Below are positions 63,691-64,000 of a DNA stretch of 64,000 bases, one piece after another. This DNA comes from Myxococcales bacterium. Lineage in GTDB: Bacteria; Myxococcota_A; UBA796; GCA-2862545. The stretch spans positions 19,145 through 83,144 of the forward strand of contig JAHQVJ010000176.1 in NCBI GenBank assembly GCA_019634415.1. Direction: 5' to 3'. The position numbers and the translations under genes are program-made. Positions within the stretch are counted from its first letter, which is position 1; each line of letters begins with the position of its first letter. The notes beneath the pieces were generated by a model. It was given only the letters and a program-made list of their open reading frames with translations. It was not told the origin of the DNA and searched no databases.

Positions 63691-64000
63691 ATGTGCCTAC
63701 TGCGCGCCCTGATCCTCGTCTCGATCGCCACGCTCACCTTCTCCACCCCAGCGAGTGCAGCAGATCCTCCGTCTCGGTTGACCCTCGATACCGCCGAATA
63801 CCACCTGAAGAACTTCCAGGAGCAGGTGTCCAATGCCAAGGGGCGGCCGATCAAGATGTCGGAGTCGGGCAAGGAGGCGCTCAAGCGAATCAAGTCGCTG
63901 ATGCGCTCCCACCCCGACCACCCGCGGGTCATCGAGCTGTTCGATCAAGCCAAGGCGGCACTTCGGCTCAGCAAGGGAAAGACCTTCGAGATCACCGACG
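63691..64000 (+). CDS. Exported protein (N-terminal part)
   Basis: The first 103 residues of a protein that runs off the right edge. The ATG at 63691 follows GGAGG at four bases. A signal peptide (MCLLRALILVSIATLTFSTP, cleavage after ASA) is followed by a helical, Lys-rich region (LTLDTAEYHLKNFQEQVSNA, SGKEALKRIKSLMRSHPDHP). Spacing of hydrophobic residues could suit a helical hairpin repeat. No family recognised, and the C-terminal part is missing. Two related palindromes precede it. Confidence 0.65.
   Translation, partial: MCLLRALILVSIATLTFSTPASAADPPSRLTLDTAEYHLKNFQEQVSNAKGRPIKMSESGKEALKRIKSLMRSHPDHPRVIELFDQAKAALRLSKGKTFEITD

Overview
The window is high-GC, densely packed bacterial DNA, most consistent with a member of the Myxococcota (Deltaproteobacteria in the older sense), probably a predatory or surface-living lineage. 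Pointers are a MYXO-CTERM-like sorting tag, two AgmX/PglI-type C-terminal domains, MopE-like Cys/Asp motifs, thrombospondin type 3 repeats, a TIGR02147-type protein, a DUF1592-family/DUF1552 pair, several Ser/Thr kinases and a very large share of lipoproteins. No rRNA, tRNA, insertion sequence, CRISPR array or prophage was recognised. Genes are often coupled by GTGA or ATGA overlaps.

Layout. 0-0.3 kb: start of a siderophore-interacting protein behind a Fur-like box. 0.3-4.9 kb: GAF protein, LPG-synthase-like flippase, nitrilase-superfamily amidase, AgmX/PglI-domain protein and ketopantoate reductase. 4.9-6.2 kb: two tiny membrane or exported peptides and a divergent MarR regulator with its own operators, separated by a second Fur-like box. 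6.2-14.1 kb: arylsulfotransferase-like lipoprotein, M16 protease, alpha/beta hydrolase lipoprotein and beta-helix lipoprotein. 14.1-22.6 kb: TPR protein plus kinase, the DUF1552/DUF1592 pair, and a pseudokinase-STAND-TPR protein. 22.6-31.8 kb: a probable envelope-polymer or glycolipid block (polytopic membrane protein, second arylsulfotransferase-like lipoprotein, second flippase, sulfotransferase, methyltransferase, GT2, aminotransferase, Ca/Na antiporter). 31.8-46.6 kb: TonB-dependent receptor, zinc peptidases, many lipoproteins, FHA-like protein, FG-GAP/MopE-like protein, kinase with PEGA-like tail, Ca-binding-repeat lipoprotein, and a Glu-rich coiled-coil lipoprotein. 46.7-57.8 kb: radical SAM protein, ExbB-AgmX fusion, MscS-like channel, alpha-helical proteins, PDZ protein and a second M16 protease. 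57.8-64 kb: an unusual SDR carrying a minisatellite, an EAD1-like-domain membrane kinase coupled to a small gene, two decayed genes and the start of an exported protein.

The best candidates for something new are: (1) the EAD1-like kinase coupled to a small ORF, which resembles modules of bacterial conflict systems; (2) the pseudokinase-STAND-TPR protein; (3) a leader RNA that would hide the ribosome binding site of the MscS-like gene; (4) a three-arm alternating hairpin in front of the TonB receptor; (5) a two-gene microprotein locus under a Fur-like box, with a Cys-containing exported peptide. Functions are inferred from motifs read by eye; no database search was run.
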